Below, in pieces: positions 34,296 to 45,813 of a stretch of DNA of 64,000 nucleotides (positions are counted from its first letter, which is position 1; each line of letters starts with the position of its first letter). The notes under the pieces were generated by a model. It searched no databases, was not told the DNA's origin, and was given only the letters and a program-made list of their open reading frames with translations. The position numbers and the translations under genes were made by a program. The DNA lies in the NCBI RefSeq assembly GCF_963855985.1, contig NC_087099.1, forward strand, positions 12,740,001 through 12,804,000. The letters are read 5' to 3'. Origin of the DNA: Ostrinia nubilalis. Its lineage: Eukaryota; Arthropoda; Insecta; Lepidoptera; Crambidae.

Positions 34296-35497
34296 CGGCC
34301 GAATACTGAAACGCCATTTAAATATTTGACGGCTTCTCAAATAGTTAAGCAGCTCCTAAACTTACATTTCGCATACTCAAAACAATATCTGAGTAGTTCT
34401 CAATTTTTAAGCACCTCTCAAATTAAGTTGCACTCAAACGCCACTCAAATGAATTTTCGCATACTGAAACGCCATTCAACGCTAAGCATTACTCAAACAA
34501 CTGTCAAATCGTCGTAAGCAGCTGTTAAATTTGAGAGTGCTTGCGCGGTATCTTAAATCCTATTCTTATACCTAAATCGACCTAAATAGTGGTAAATAAT
34601 GTGTGTCATCGTTATCATTTCTTTCGAGCCTCGAGGAAATACCTAGATCTAATCGCAGGAACGCAATAAGGCTGAACGCTATTGAAAAATATTATTATAA
34701 TGACATGCAATTCCGAGCGAGGTTCCGCGTCTCTAAAGAAACGGTGTTGTTTCTGGATTCATAATTTGGAAGCTCTTTGAAACCCCTCACCAAACGCCAT
34801 ACAACCAGTGGACCAAATACTTATTATAACCCTACTGTTCTACGCAACGGGAAGTTATGAACGTGTACTAGATGATATCTTCCACATCGAACAGCCAACT
34901 GTGCATCGTACTAGTGCACAAAGTAACAACCAAAATAGCTGCTATGAAATCGCTAAACATGCCTATTTCTGAGGAATATGGGGACATCGCATAGCAGCAT
35001 TTCCAAGAGTTGTTGATTTGTCAATTTGATACTCTGTCAACAATGATAAATGTCAATTGTGGTTACGTTTCGGTCCACGATCGCCACTTAATAGATTTCA
35101 ACAATAAAAAGTATCACCTTTAAAATTATTTTTTTAATTAAATAAAAATGCAAGCATTAATTTTTTTATATGATAAAACGAAATTTATAAATAATAGAAA
35201 CTAAAAATAAACTGTTCTATGTTAAGTTGATTGAGTATATTTCCATAAAAGACAATACATAACCAAACGATGCTGCGTGTAATGGATAAAAAACGTAAAG
35301 TTATCATTTGTGTAAATGAAAACATACTTTTTTTGGTAAATGTTGCCAGTAGGTAAACATTTGAGAGCTGCTTAGCTGATCACGGCTTCAAATCCTTTGA
35401 GTGGCGTTTGAGAATACCATTTAAAATTGAAGGATACTTAAATTTAGGAGCCCGTCAGCTGAGTGACAGATTTGAGTAGTGTTTCAGTATTCGGCCG
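34296..35497 (+). mobile_element. decayed PIF/Harbinger-type transposon
   Basis: Inverted ends CGGCCGAATACTGAAAC (34296) and GTTTCAGTATTCGGCCG (to 35497) are flanked by TAA on both sides. The 34.68-35.00 kb interior decodes, with breaks, to HARBI1-like nuclease phrases such as FRARFRVSKETV and FYATGSYERVLDDI. These match the family's RF.SK.TV and FYATG...RVLGD motifs. No intact frame remains. Confidence 0.75.
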
Positions 35498-35540
35498 TAA
35501 GATCTAAAAATTAAAATATAGTCGAATAGGTATATTTTTC

Positions 35541-35675
35541 GACGACGACCTCATAAAGGTAGCAGAAAGGCGCTGGATGCAAGCCGCTACCAATTGGCCT
35601 TTGTGGAAATCATTGGGGGAGGCCTATGTTCAGCAGTGGACGTTCTATGGCTGAAATGATGATAATGATGATGAG
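35541..35675 (+). mobile_element. LINE 3'-end fragment
   Basis: One open phrase, DDLIKVAERRWMQAA... WKSLGEAYVQQW, ends in TGA and an ATGATG-rich tail. This is the usual C-terminus of a lepidopteran non-LTR retrotransposon ORF2. It is truncated at its 5' end. Confidence 0.8.
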
Positions 35676-36681
35676 GTATATTATTTTCAATGGGATCACT
35701 GCCATATTGTTACGAATTAATTCGAAGCTTAGAACGCGATGATCAAATTAAGCATAAATTGAAGCCTGTTACTGGTCAAATATTTGTGAATTTATGTAAT
35801 TAACATTTTGGAATGTTGTAATTAAAATATAATTAAAATGGAACAATATTAGACTTTTAAGTAAAAGCTCCATGTATAAAAAAAAATCTATGATTTATTT
35901 TAATAGTTTTTTTTAGGTCAATTAATGAAATATGGTGCTGTATAGCAGGTTGATATTTAATGTCGGTACATTATTAAAGTAGAAGAAATATCTAAGTAGA
36001 AAAGTGCCTTGCAAAATGAATATGTATTTACTTTATACGTTGTTAACTTTTGCGAATAAGACTCTATATAAGTCTACACACACATAGGTTATTTTCTCTT
36101 TTGTATTAAAGAAATTGATTATTTTTTAAGAAATTTAAATAGATAATTTTAAGTTTAACGGCCTTTGCTTATTAGTGAAATGTGTTGTGTACTTTAAATA
36201 CTAAAAAACACATTCCTACATGGGTGCTGACTGCTGTCGTAAATGTAATTCAAAATACTTTTATATTATTAGGTAGGTATTCCAATAGCTTTAAACAAAA
36301 TTGTAGATTAAGAAAAATGTATTATCTAAGACAAGTAATATTAATTTGAATTTGTGTATTGTAAAATAATTATCATTTAAGAAATTATGAAGTTATGTTT
36401 GTAACCAAAATAATTGGATAGGTATAAATGAAGAACAATATTTTTGTTAATTTAGTTAGTATTTTAATTGTGAATGTAATTGTTATAATGATTTTAAAAA
36501 AATGTATTAGGTAATAATAAGAGTGATACTGTTAAATTTACCATAGATTTAAAATAACAAAATGAAATAAATTTAATTTTTAAACTATCCATCTTTTATT
36601 TATTATTAGTTAAAAGATATCTTGCAAAACACTATAATTTTATAGGGTTGTGTAAATGAGATGAATGTTGTCTTCTTGCAG
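35676..36681. other. AT-rich spacer
   Basis: No exon, RNA gene or clear repeat recognised. Confidence 0.45.
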
Positions 36682-36770
36682 AGGCGTTCGTCAGATTCCT
36701 GAAATGCCAGGGCAGACCCTATTCGTTCTACGACCTAGAGATAGCCTTGCACCACTGCTCCAACGACTAG
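36682..36770 (+). CDS. candidate short terminal exon without FLYWCH domain
   Basis: A textbook acceptor GTCTTCTTGCAG ends at 36681 and is in the array phase. It opens 28 codons to TAG at 36768-36770: AFVRFLKCQGRP...HHCSND, with Cys at 8, His at 23-24 and Cys at 25. The block is locally GC-richer than its flanks, and AATAAA lies at 37026. It has no W-x-C core. Non-FLYWCH terminal exons are known in mod(mdg4) of flies, so it may be a true short isoform end. It may also be a decayed exon or chance. Confidence 0.35.
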
Positions 36771-38482
36771 ACCGAGTTGAAACCATTCTGGCTCTGGTTC
36801 AGATCCTTTTTAGCGGAAAATCTGAAGTGCACGGATTCCACCGCATATCTTTATTTATTTTCTTTATTAGGAAAACATATAGCTTATATTATCATAACAC
36901 AGGTAGCATAAAAAAATAGTCTTACACAAGGGGTCCTAGGAGTTATATCTTGCTAGCCTAGCGCCTATTTCCTTCTTCTTTCTATCCGCGATCTTTTATC
37001 ATTAAAGACACTTCTGCCTTGCAACAATAAATTAAGTCAAATATTTATGAGCTAGGTGAACCATGTAAGCCTTGGTACTCTTGCCGTATTAAGTGTAAGC
37101 TTAATGCTGGGTTGCACTATCTTACTTTACCTTTAACTAGCGTCAAAAATCTGTCAATACAAAAAGCACCGGTTATGGTAATAGTTACGGTTAAAGTTAG
37201 GTGGTGCAACTCAGCCTTAGACGCTACTAAAGTTACAGTTTATTCGGGCTGATTGAAGTTACTATCATCGGTTAAACAAAACGGTTATTTCAATACTGAA
37301 TTGAAACGCTTTTAATTTTATGTGATTTTTTACGATTAAAACTTCTCTCTTAACTTCTGTTAGATCTAGTGCTGGAATGTGAAAATAATGGTTTTAATAA
37401 TAATGTTTTTAATGGTTTTGTCGTGGTGTTGTAGATTATGTATTTAAATAGTAAGTTAAGTGAAAAAACCAAAGACAATATCAAATGCCTTGTATTCATA
37501 AATACAACAAAATCATATTATGGTTGTGATGTAATTTAATAAAGGTAGGTATTATAAACAGTATTTTTCCCACCATCAGTAACTTAATTGAAACGAAAAT
37601 CATTTCGTCAAGTGAGAATAGTTATATTATAGTTAAGTTATTTAAAATTAATATGATTTTACTGTAAATGTTCCATAAATTTTTTCTTCCTTTAAAAAAG
37701 TTCGTTTATTATCTATATTATTATATTATTCGTTTATTATATTACTCTTGTCTTAAGTGATTTTAATTTAAATTAGGTTAATTATTGAAATGTTGAAGAT
37801 GTGCTTTTTGAGACGTTAAGTTCATGTTGTTTACTGCCATATTATATTGAAAAACTTTTCGCTTGAAAATGAAGTCCAAAAATAAGGTTAGATTTCTTGT
37901 TTTTAAAATACTATTATAATCTTTGTTGAAAGCTTATAATGCTTACTTAAGCATGAACGCTATGATGATGTCGTGAAATATCAAACAACGAATATTTATT
38001 ACATGATAATTTAAATACTAATTATGATGATATGATGTGGTATCAATGATTGTAATTTTAAAATTGAATATAATGGCTTTAAAGCTTCTCTTGACAATAA
38101 TAAAAAATGTAGAGCTTTGTTAGCTTAGCGTTTTAACTTACTTATTAACGAGTTTAAAGTAATGCTTGTATTAGTGCTAGTCTAGTCAATTTCAATAAAT
38201 GTGCTGTTTAAATCAAATATGTATTTTTAATATAATTTTTTATGGGTACAATATCAAAATTGTAAAATACCAGAACCCAAAAAATAAAACTCCTGTCATT
38301 TGGTCAAAACTTTAGGCTCAATTAGCTTACTTTTAAACCTCTAAATTCACGTTCTTTCTCATATTTAACTAACTTACGGATCAAATATTGGATTAGACGC
38401 TTTCATTTGTTTTAATAATTCTATTAATTGTCTATCAATCGAATATTGCTAACCGACGATTTTAAATCTTTATCTCCCATAG
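36771..38482. other. spacer with one MITE
   Basis: AATAAA at 37026 and a MITE at 37105-37217. The rest is AT-rich with nothing recognisable. Confidence 0.5.
37105..37217. mobile_element. MITE
   Basis: Inverted ends TGCTGGGTTGCAC and GTGCAACTCAGCC around about 85 bases; the arms are imperfect. Confidence 0.6.
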
Positions 38483-38745
38483 GGCCGATAATGATTCCGA
38501 CTCGCAGTGGTAAGAAGCACCTTCTCATGCTGGACGGGTATACATACTCCCAGATCAATTACAGCGTCCGCTGGATCTGTTCCTCCACGGCCCAGGGGTG
38601 CCCTGCGAAGCTGAGGTACGAAGAGGGGTTCATTAAACGAGTCTGCACCGACCACAACCACCCGCCCCCGGTATACGTATACAAGGACGGCCAGTATATC
38701 AAAATACAAAAGAGAGTCAATACGGATACGTCTAGGGTATTTTAG
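38483..38745 (+). CDS. mod(mdg4): V17: alternative terminal exon with FLYWCH finger, GYTYSQ subfamily
   Basis: The acceptor TCTCCCATAG ends at 38482. The exon encodes 86 residues: PTRSGKKHLLMLDGYTY at 5-21, R29-W-I-C32, C39 (C-x6-C) and H57-N-H59 followed by PPP. Its tail has YKDGQYIKI. It is the first of four tandem paralogues (V17-V20) that share the TRSGKK..LLMLDGYTYSQIN block. The bases between zinc loop and His pair have diverged most. AATAAA lies at 38789, 44 bases past the stop. A MITE follows. Confidence 0.9.
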
Positions 38746-38821
38746 GTATCTTTGGTGTGTGGGCTTAATGATGCCAATCGGGAGTAGCAATAAAATAATG
38801 CAAATGCTGAAATTATTCTAA

Positions 38822-38942
38822 AGGCTCGCGCTCACGGGTGACTTTTGTCGCCTTCTGTCGCTGACCTCCATAGATACATCTCCTTGGACTTGGTACGAGT
38901 GACGAAAGAAACAGTTACGGGGACAAAATTACTCGCGAGCCC
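38822..38942. mobile_element. MITE downstream of V17
   Basis: Inverted ends AAGGCTCGCG and CGCGAGCCCT around about 100 bases, with no coding content. Confidence 0.65.
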
Positions 38943-39621
38943 TATGACATTGGTTAGTTAAAAAAATATTGACTGTGTTCTATTAAGGGTTTCCCACACT
39001 GCATGTGTTCTGCAATATTGAACAACATTCATACATGATGCAGGCTGCGTTCATTATGACCTGACCGCTACCCGCTGAACGCATTATTATTAAGACAAGC
39101 ATATTAGTAAGACAAGCAAATTCGACTGTGTAGTTTGTTTCATGAGGTTGACATTCCATCGTTCATGCATCTGGGCATGTCACATACGACCTTACCTACT
39201 GTCAAAAATATTATCAACTCATTAATCCCTTACCCCTGGTTAGCTGCCCTGTCAGGACATTTCATCTAAATGTTATCTTACTTTAAGTAGATATGTGGTA
39301 CTTAATGGTTTATGTTGTTATTTGAAAGCTTTAGATTTTATAAAGAAATATAAGTACATCAATTAGTTTCATCTTGTTTTATTTCTACACAATGGTCAAC
39401 GACTAAATCTGAGACGAAGACGTATAGAGAGGAAAATGAGGAAATTCATACACTTGTATATCCTGAGACTTATAAATGGAGTCTTTTGCATTTGCAATTA
39501 AAGAGTTTTATAACCCTCCTTTTGCTTTGCCGTAGTCGAGTAAAAATTCAGTAAAAGTGTCGACACGTGAGAAGGCTTTATACATCTTACTTCTTTCTCA
39601 TCCATCTACGTTCTTCCTTAG

Positions 39622-39854
39622 GACCAGTATTGATTCCAATTGGGCGCAGCAATAAGAATCTCCTGATGATGAACGGGTACACGTATTCCCAAATCAACCA
39701 CAGTCCTCGGTGGCTGTGCTCCTCGTACCGCCGCTGTAAATGCCCCGCGAGACTGCGCTTCGATAACTATCAAATAGAGCTCTTTGACACCCACAACCAC
39801 CCTCCTCCGAAATATGTGGTTGACAGTGGAAAATATGTCAAGATTTCCAACTGA
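39622..39854 (+). CDS. mod(mdg4): V18: alternative terminal exon with FLYWCH finger, GYTYSQ subfamily
   Basis: The acceptor TTCTTCCTTAG ends at 39621. The exon encodes 76 residues: IPIGRSNKNLLMMNGYTY at 4-21, R29-W-L-C32, C40 (C-x7-C with an extra Cys at 38) and H57-N-H59-PPPKY. The tail ends VKISN. It is the most diverged of the V17-V20 quartet: TRSGKK has become IGRSNK. AATAAA lies at 40139. Confidence 0.9.
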
Positions 39855-40258
39855 TGCGGGAGTATTCCCACCCCTCGTACTCACCGCTGCAACTTCTGTG
39901 TAGCCAGGATTTCTTGACCGTCAACAAAAACCCAACCAGTGAAGGTCAAGTTTGTCCCGGGGGAAAATTAAATTGTCATTAGACCCCCAACGAAATTAAT
40001 CAGAATATAGGAGGTGTTCGAAGTTAAGGTTAGACTTTCCTCCAGTGAAAAAAGCTTAAGTGACCTTTAAGAAGAGATACACCACGGACAGTAAACATCA
40101 ATTACGGAGACCTATCTTGTGAGCTCTTTGCAACTGATAATAAACAACAAGTACTTACAACTTACAACTTTTATAATTACACCTCTATTGCCCTTTTAGA
40201 TTTCTCATCAGATACCTTTCATAAAAGTCTTCTCTCCAACAGCTTTTATTTTCCGCAG

Positions 40259-40488
40259 AACAACCGATTATGATCCCGACTCGGAGTGGTAAGAAACATC
40301 TCCTAATGCTGGATGGATACACGTACTCACAGATCAACTACTCCGCGCATTGGCTGTGCTCGTCCAAGGCGCAGCAATGCCCCGCCAAGCTGCGGTATTC
40401 GCATGGGATCTTGGAGCGAGTCAACCTAAACCACAACCATCCACCTCCGAAATACATCTGCAATAACGGAGTGTATTTTAAAATGTAG
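40259..40488 (+). CDS. mod(mdg4): V19: alternative terminal exon with FLYWCH finger, GYTYSQ subfamily
   Basis: The acceptor TTTTCCGCAG ends at 40258. The exon encodes 75 residues: PTRSGKKHLLMLDGYTY at 6-22, H30-W-L-C33, C40 (C-x6-C) and H58-N-H60-PPPKY, ending YFKM. Its N-terminal half is nearly the same as V17, while CSSKAQQ.CPA is shared with V20. That suggests stepwise tandem duplication. AATAAA lies at 40723. Confidence 0.9.
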
Positions 40489-40837
40489 TATTTCTCACAC
40501 TACAGAAAATTCAGAAAAGGTTTAATATTTTTTTGAATTTTCGATTATTCTTGGGTTAGTTGTCACTGTAGAAAAAGTAACATTCGTGACGTGATATGTA
40601 GTGATCGCTTTGCTATGTTTGTGAAATACATCTTACGAATAATTACTTTATCTAGAAGCCCAGATTTTAAAAAAATATTTAAAAGCTATGTGTCACATAC
40701 GGTTATGGTGGTAGAGTCCATCAATAAATATTCTTCGTGGAACTTTTATGTATGTATTTCTCATTTTCTCAATTCACCGGAGTTAACAAACCGATTCTTG
40801 AAAAATAAGAGCCATTTCAATTTGATTTTGTGTTCAG

Positions 40838-41082
40838 GTACAGGCGAAGGGCCGATATTTATACCAACGAGGTCAGGAAAGAAGTTTCTCTTGATGCTCG
40901 ACGGGTATACGTACTCGCAAATCAACTATTCCAATCACTGGGTGTGCTCGTCCAAGGCGCAGCAGGTGTGTCCAGCTCGCTTGCGCAGGTATGAGACTGG
41001 AGAGATCAAATTCACTAACACCGTGCACACGCACCCACGCCCCAAATACCTGTTCAAGGATGGAAAATACATTAAGCTGTAG
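40838..41082 (+). CDS. mod(mdg4): V20: alternative terminal exon with FLYWCH finger, GYTYSQ subfamily
   Basis: The acceptor TTGTGTTCAG ends at 40837; TACAG at 40843 is also in phase and would drop two residues. The exon encodes 80 residues: PTRSGKKFLLMLDGYTY at 9-25, H33-W-V-C36, C44 (C-x7-C) and H63-T-H65-PRPKY. The tail FKDGKYIKL matches the tail style of V17. AATAAA lies at 41883. Confidence 0.9.
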
Positions 41083-41120
41083 ATACGTGATTTAAAGACG
41101 ACTTCTTATTACATCGTGAC

Positions 41121-41268
41121 CCGCGAAGGGGTCCCGTACGTGTTGGCGAAGGTCGATTTAGCGAAGTACGTTTTTTTTTTATGCTAGACAAGGCAGGTAT
41201 TTGACCACAATCGCACCTGGTGTTTTGGCGAATCGACCTTCGCCACTACGCACGGGACCCCGTGCGAA
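41121..41268. mobile_element. inverted-repeat element with a nested repeat
   Basis: Arms GGGGTCCCGTACGTGTTGGC and the matching GCGAAGGTCGAT block recur inverted, ending CACGGGACCCCGTGCGAAG at about 41268. A poly-T repeat containing AGGCAGGTATTTGACCACAA sits between them (41171-41222). Confidence 0.65.
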
Positions 41269-41449
41269 GAGCTGTACGTCTCTACAACCGACGTGAACGC
41301 CTCAACGTGACCACGACCGAAGCGATTAAGAAGAAGAAGAATTATCACATCAAAACTTGTAAATGTTTAAATGAAAAGCAGGTGTATGAATAATATAATG
41401 TATCCGAAGATTGATGAGAATTGTTAGTTAAAAATTATACATATACTAA

Positions 41450-41588
41450 CGCCCGTATTCACAAACTGAGGTCTTACAGTGCGCGTGGACGCACAGGGTG
41501 ACACATGAACCAATCACAGAGCTCTATTTAAAACTGTGCGTTCGATTTGCTGCTTCACTTAAGCAAGCATCGTTTGTGAATACGGGCG
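41450..41588. mobile_element. MITE with TAA target duplication
   Basis: Ends CGCCCGTATTCACAAAC and GTTTGTGAATACGGGCG, flanked on each side by TAA. Confidence 0.8.
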
Positions 41589-42082
41589 TAAAGCTTTTGC
41601 TCTAGGTTGTCTAGAAGATATCACTTTATTGTCTTGTGTGGAGTAGTGAAGAGTGTTCTATCTATGTACATAGTTTTTTGAACCTATTTCTATTTGAACA
41701 AGGTTTACAATACCGAGTGAGAATAATAGTGAATCGCCACCACAGATTGCACAATAGGTATTTTACTCTATAATATATGAGAAAAAGTCGATAAATGTAT
41801 TATTATGATAGTTTAAGCAAATCAATAATCAAATCAATGATATTGCTAATCATTTAATCAAAATGTTAGTTTTAAGTAACAGAATAAATAATATCCAACA
41901 GAAAGTTTTCAGTTTCCTTAACTTGTTTTAAAAACACCATGAAATATAAACCGCCTTGTGGTTCCAAATTACAGAAAAAGATTTTACTCAAAGGCAACGG
42001 AAAAATGTTCAACTTGTTTATGAAATCAGCTATTTTTATTGATTATTGATTTTGATTTATGTAACTATTAATGAAATTCCAG

Positions 42083-42270
42083 TGGAATTGGAGTACTCCT
42101 ATAGTGCTTACGGGACGACGATGGTCATTTACAAGGGGTTCCGTTTCTCCAAGAATTATCAAAATGGCAACAGGATTTCATGGAAGTGTAACAAGAGGGC
42201 GTGCAATATGCGAATCCACACCATTGGAAAAGATCACTTTTGGGTTAGAAACCAACATAATCACACATAG
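42083..42270 (+). CDS. mod(mdg4): V21: alternative terminal exon with FLYWCH zinc finger
   Basis: The acceptor GAAATTCCAG ends at 42082. The exon encodes 61 residues: YKGFRF at 16-21, I31-S-W-K-C35, C40 (C-x4-C) and H58-N-H60-T, then stop. The N-terminal strand has AYGTT in place of the usual RxGNP. Its short zinc knuckle and the MRIHTIG segment resemble V23/V24 (CRIRTLG). Confidence 0.88.
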
Positions 42271-42873
42271 TACATTATGATGTGACTTTCCCTAAACTGG
42301 GTTTTTTAAGTAATTTAATTTTAGTGCATAATTTGTATTGGACAATTTACTTAGTCATTTCAAGTTTTATACCCGTGATAATTTAGTACATATTATTCAT
42401 CTAGTCTATGTAGGATAAGTTATTTGTTGTCCTTATATTATATGTAATTATACTTATACTAAATATTTAAAAAAAACTGTAGGAATATGTATATTGGAGG
42501 TAAAACATAGTGTTGTAGATGAAACATAGGATTTTTTGTCTAAACATGTACGAGTATAAAGTATTACTTAAAGCTACAGCACCTTACGGAATGCCAAAAC
42601 TACTCAGTTAATGTCAAGTATTTCTAGTCTCCAACTGGCCGCAATGGTTTTTGAAGCTCAAAAGCAGTTTTCTATCTAAACTTAATCTCCTAAAATAATA
42701 TTCTTCTGTAAGATTTTACCATGTTACAACAAAATTCATACATGACTACTATATTTTGTGATTTTTTTAGCATTCCCTTGATTTGATTCCCCTGAGTTTA
42801 TTTCCATTTGTGATTTATGGTAACGTAATATTTCATCTTTAAGAGCTATTACTAATCTAAAATGGCTTTCCAG
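42271..42873. other. V21 3' UTR and spacer
   Basis: AT-rich; nothing recognised. Confidence 0.5.
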
Positions 42874-43259
42874 ATGTTCAGTTCATACCCACGGAGAAAG
42901 GAAAATACATATTGGTGCTAAATGGATACACATACTCTCAAGTGGGCGGGCGATTCTTCTACTGCTCGTCGAAGCATACCGGGTGTCGCGCGCGGGTCCG
43001 CATGATGTCGGGCAAGCTGGTGTCTTCAGGCGACGAGCACAACCACGCGCCTCCCTCCCACGCCCGCTACGGCAACGGGGCCTTTGTCCAGCTCAGGCCT
43101 CCCAGAGGGATGCCCCTCCCTCCCACCATCCTGCCTTCCCCAATCACCTCCCCCAGCGCCGCAACCCTTGCCCTCCAAGCCCTCAACTTGCCCCGACTCC
43201 TGCCCAAAACGGACCTTTGGCTGCGACCCCCCAACCCCGAAGTCAAGAAAGATCCGTAA
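42874..43259 (+). CDS. mod(mdg4): V22: alternative terminal exon with FLYWCH finger lacking the Trp
   Basis: The acceptor GGCTTTCCAG ends at 42873. The exon encodes 127 residues: TEKGKYILVLNGYTYSQ at 6-22, then F27-F-Y-C30, where Phe stands at the otherwise fixed Trp of W-x-C. C37 (C-x6-C) and H55-N-H57-APP follow. The GYTYSQ signature shows it is a diverged member of the V17-V20 family. The strand before W-x-C is shorter. A 70-residue Pro/Leu-rich tail follows the finger (MPLPPTILPSPITSPS). Confidence 0.88.
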
Positions 43260-44557
43260 ATTATAGCAATATTATTGTGATGTATTTAATTGACAGCACT
43301 AGACGTTGCGACGAAAATGTGATAGGTTTTAATAATTTGCTTCGGAATTCACTCACACGTTATTTTCCTGAAAATCCCGGGCTTGGATAAAAAACAGCCT
43401 ATGTTGAAATCAGATAATTCTAAATTATTTAAATAGATACTAATAGTATGACTAGGATATTTAGTCAGATTATACAGTTTACTCAATTTAGCTCCGATAC
43501 ACCGAGATTTTGTGCCTTTACACCAGATATACCCGTGTACTGTACATGTCGCTGCCGAATTGTACAATTCATTTTACTCGTATAAACATAATAATATAAC
43601 AGGTGGCCATTTTAAAAAGTTTCTATTTTATAATTCGGTGGGCAAGGTTTAGACATAAATCACACTTTTGTAGGTTTACACTACAGAGATATTTCTAAAA
43701 TAGATACTTTTTCCTTAATGCCAACGTATTACAAAACGGCTGCATTTCAAAAGGCTAGCCTTTATGTAACAGTGAATGCTACAATTAGGTTGGCGACAAG
43801 TATAATAAATGATTCTAATTACTATAGTTACTAGTACAATATATTTATGAATTTTGAAGGTTGTCAATTAAGTTTAAATCATGTTTTCGTTATTGAATTG
43901 AATTAGGTATATCGTTGATAGGAAATATATTTAGTGTTTAGTCTTTCTGATAGCTTGTTGATCTCTAAAATCTTTGTATATTTCGATGATGACTCCGCTA
44001 AGGTTTCTGAAGCTTCGCTTGTGGTGATATTTCTACGCGATACGTAATTTCGTGATATTTGTAATAGATATATGAGCCTTATTATATTTTTTAAAGTTAA
44101 GAATGTCCTACTTAATATTACTATGAAGTAATCTGGATTGTTTTTGTATATAAAATGTTATTTTTACTATAGATTGCTCCCTTATTATATGATTATGTGC
44201 TTATATTTAAAGTCGTTTTCTTTTAATTAAAAACAATTAAAAGCGGGAAGTTTAAACGAATGTGTCTTTAAACATAATGAGCCACCATTACGCTGACCTA
44301 TATGATATGAAAATATGAAACGCATTGATATTTAAGGTAAGCTAATCTCGATAAAAGTGGTTTCGATATTTATGTCTTTATGCAAAAATGAAAACATGCC
44401 ACCAGATAGAAAGTTCTAGTTATATGATTCCTATCCAAAAAGTAAGTACATATACGGTATTTCTGCATTTAAAAAAATATTTTGTGAATTTGGGAATGTG
44501 GTTTTGAAATTTCTTCTATTTGTTGTTCTATTGGCGTATTACTTTTTTTATTTGTAG
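43260..44557. other. V22 3' UTR and spacer
   Basis: AT-rich; no exon, RNA gene or clear repeat recognised. Confidence 0.5.
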
Positions 44558-44748
44558 GCCCTTGCACATTTTTCAAGACGACCAAAGGCTCGGTTGCGGT
44601 GGCGTACAAGGGGCACAACTACCACAAGAACTACGAAGGCAAGGACGGGATCATATCGTGGTTGTGTGCTAGGAGGCCGTGTAGGTGCAGGATCCGGACG
44701 CTGGGGACAGAAGTTTTGAGCATCTCTCGCCCTCATCAACATGAATGA
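44558..44748 (+). CDS. mod(mdg4): V23: alternative terminal exon with FLYWCH finger, duplicate of V24
   Basis: The acceptor TTTATTTGTAG ends at 44557. The 62-residue exon has no start codon and is legible only as a spliced exon. It has TTKGSVAVAYKGHNYHKN at 7-24, I32-S-W-L-C36, C41 (C-x4-C, then C43) and H59-Q-H61-E, stop. V24 is about 1 kb downstream and nearly identical, including acceptor, first codons and the first 20 bases after the stop. The G-Y/F-x-F core is changed to GHNY. Confidence 0.87.
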
Positions 44749-44767
44749 AGCGTTCGTCATCATCTAT

Positions 44768-44956
44768 TCTAATATTATAAAAAGGTAAAGTTTGTGTGTT
44801 TGTATATTTGTTAAATTGTAAGGGATAATCTCGGGATCTACTGAACCGATTTTAAAAATTCTTTCATCAATAGAAATCGACATTATTGCTGAGTGTCATA
44901 GGTTATATAAAAAACCGAAAAATTCCACGCGGTCGAAGCCGCGGGCGGAAAGCTAG
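44768..44956 (+). mobile_element. Helitron-like repeat after V23
   Basis: Begins TCTAATATTATAAAAAGG and ends GCGGGCGGAAAGCTAGT, the ends of a very common lepidopteran repeat (5' TC, 3' CTAG). It lies about 20 bases past the V23 stop. No coding content. Confidence 0.6.
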
Positions 44957-45602
44957 TGTCAGATAATTTTGTTGATGAAGTAATTATTTATTTATTTATG
45001 AATAGAACGGTAGTACCAATTACACTATTTAAACAAGTATTAGGAGCTAGAATAAATTATATTTGTGTGCAGTTTTTGCCCTTAAACATAAATAATATCC
45101 GAAAATATCTATGTATATTTTCTATTGGTGTGAATGCCAATTAAACGAGTGTTTTGTAATTGAAATAAATCTTCAAAAGAGCTATTTTATCTGAATCATT
45201 ATTTACATATCCACTATTTGATGAAACCCCCTATTGATACTGGTGTAATTCAGTGCTTCGTCCCACAACCCTTTCGTCGCAATGGGACAAATTACTTAAT
45301 TTATAAAATACATTATATTTTATTTTTCATTCTGCGATTCATCCCATTGAGTTTTTTTCCTTATTATAAAACATTTATTCACAGTATTATCAACAAAAAA
45401 GGAGTTTTATTAAATTAATATAAATTTTAATAAAAGTGGTTATAATAATGCTAACAAAACATGCTACCAGACTGTACCAAAAAAATCGCGTTAAGTACAA
45501 AGTATTTTTTCGTTTTTATACAATTATTTAGGGAAATTATGTTTTAGGGTAGCTTATATTTTGTTGTTTATCGGCGTAATAGTTTTTGTTTTATTTTTAT
45601 AG
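44957..45602. other. spacer between V23 and V24
   Basis: Contains AGTGCTTCGTCCCAC at about 45253; similar text recurs after V24 at about 46231. Flanking sequence was therefore duplicated along with the exon. Confidence 0.5.
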
Positions 45603-45793
45603 GCCCTTGCACATTTTTCGAGACGACCAAGGGCTCGGTCGCGGTGACGTACAACGGGCACAACTACCACAAGAACTACGAAGGCAAGGACGGCGCCATA
45701 TCGTGGATATGTGTTAAGAGGTCGTGTAGGTGCAGGATCCGAACCCTGGGGACAGAAGTTTTGGGCATTATTCGCTCTCATGACCATGATTAA
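45603..45793 (+). CDS. mod(mdg4): V24: alternative terminal exon with FLYWCH finger, duplicate of V23
   Basis: The acceptor TTATTTTTATAG ends at 45602. The exon encodes 62 residues aligned without gaps to V23. W34-I-C36, C41 (C-x4-C) and H59-D-H61-D are followed by TAA. Differences from V23 are scattered (FKTT to FETT, ARRP to VKRS, ISRPHQHE to IIRSHDHD). All zinc ligands are kept, so both copies look functional and diverging. Confidence 0.88.
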
Positions 45794-45813
45794 AGCGTTC
45801 GTCATCATCTATA

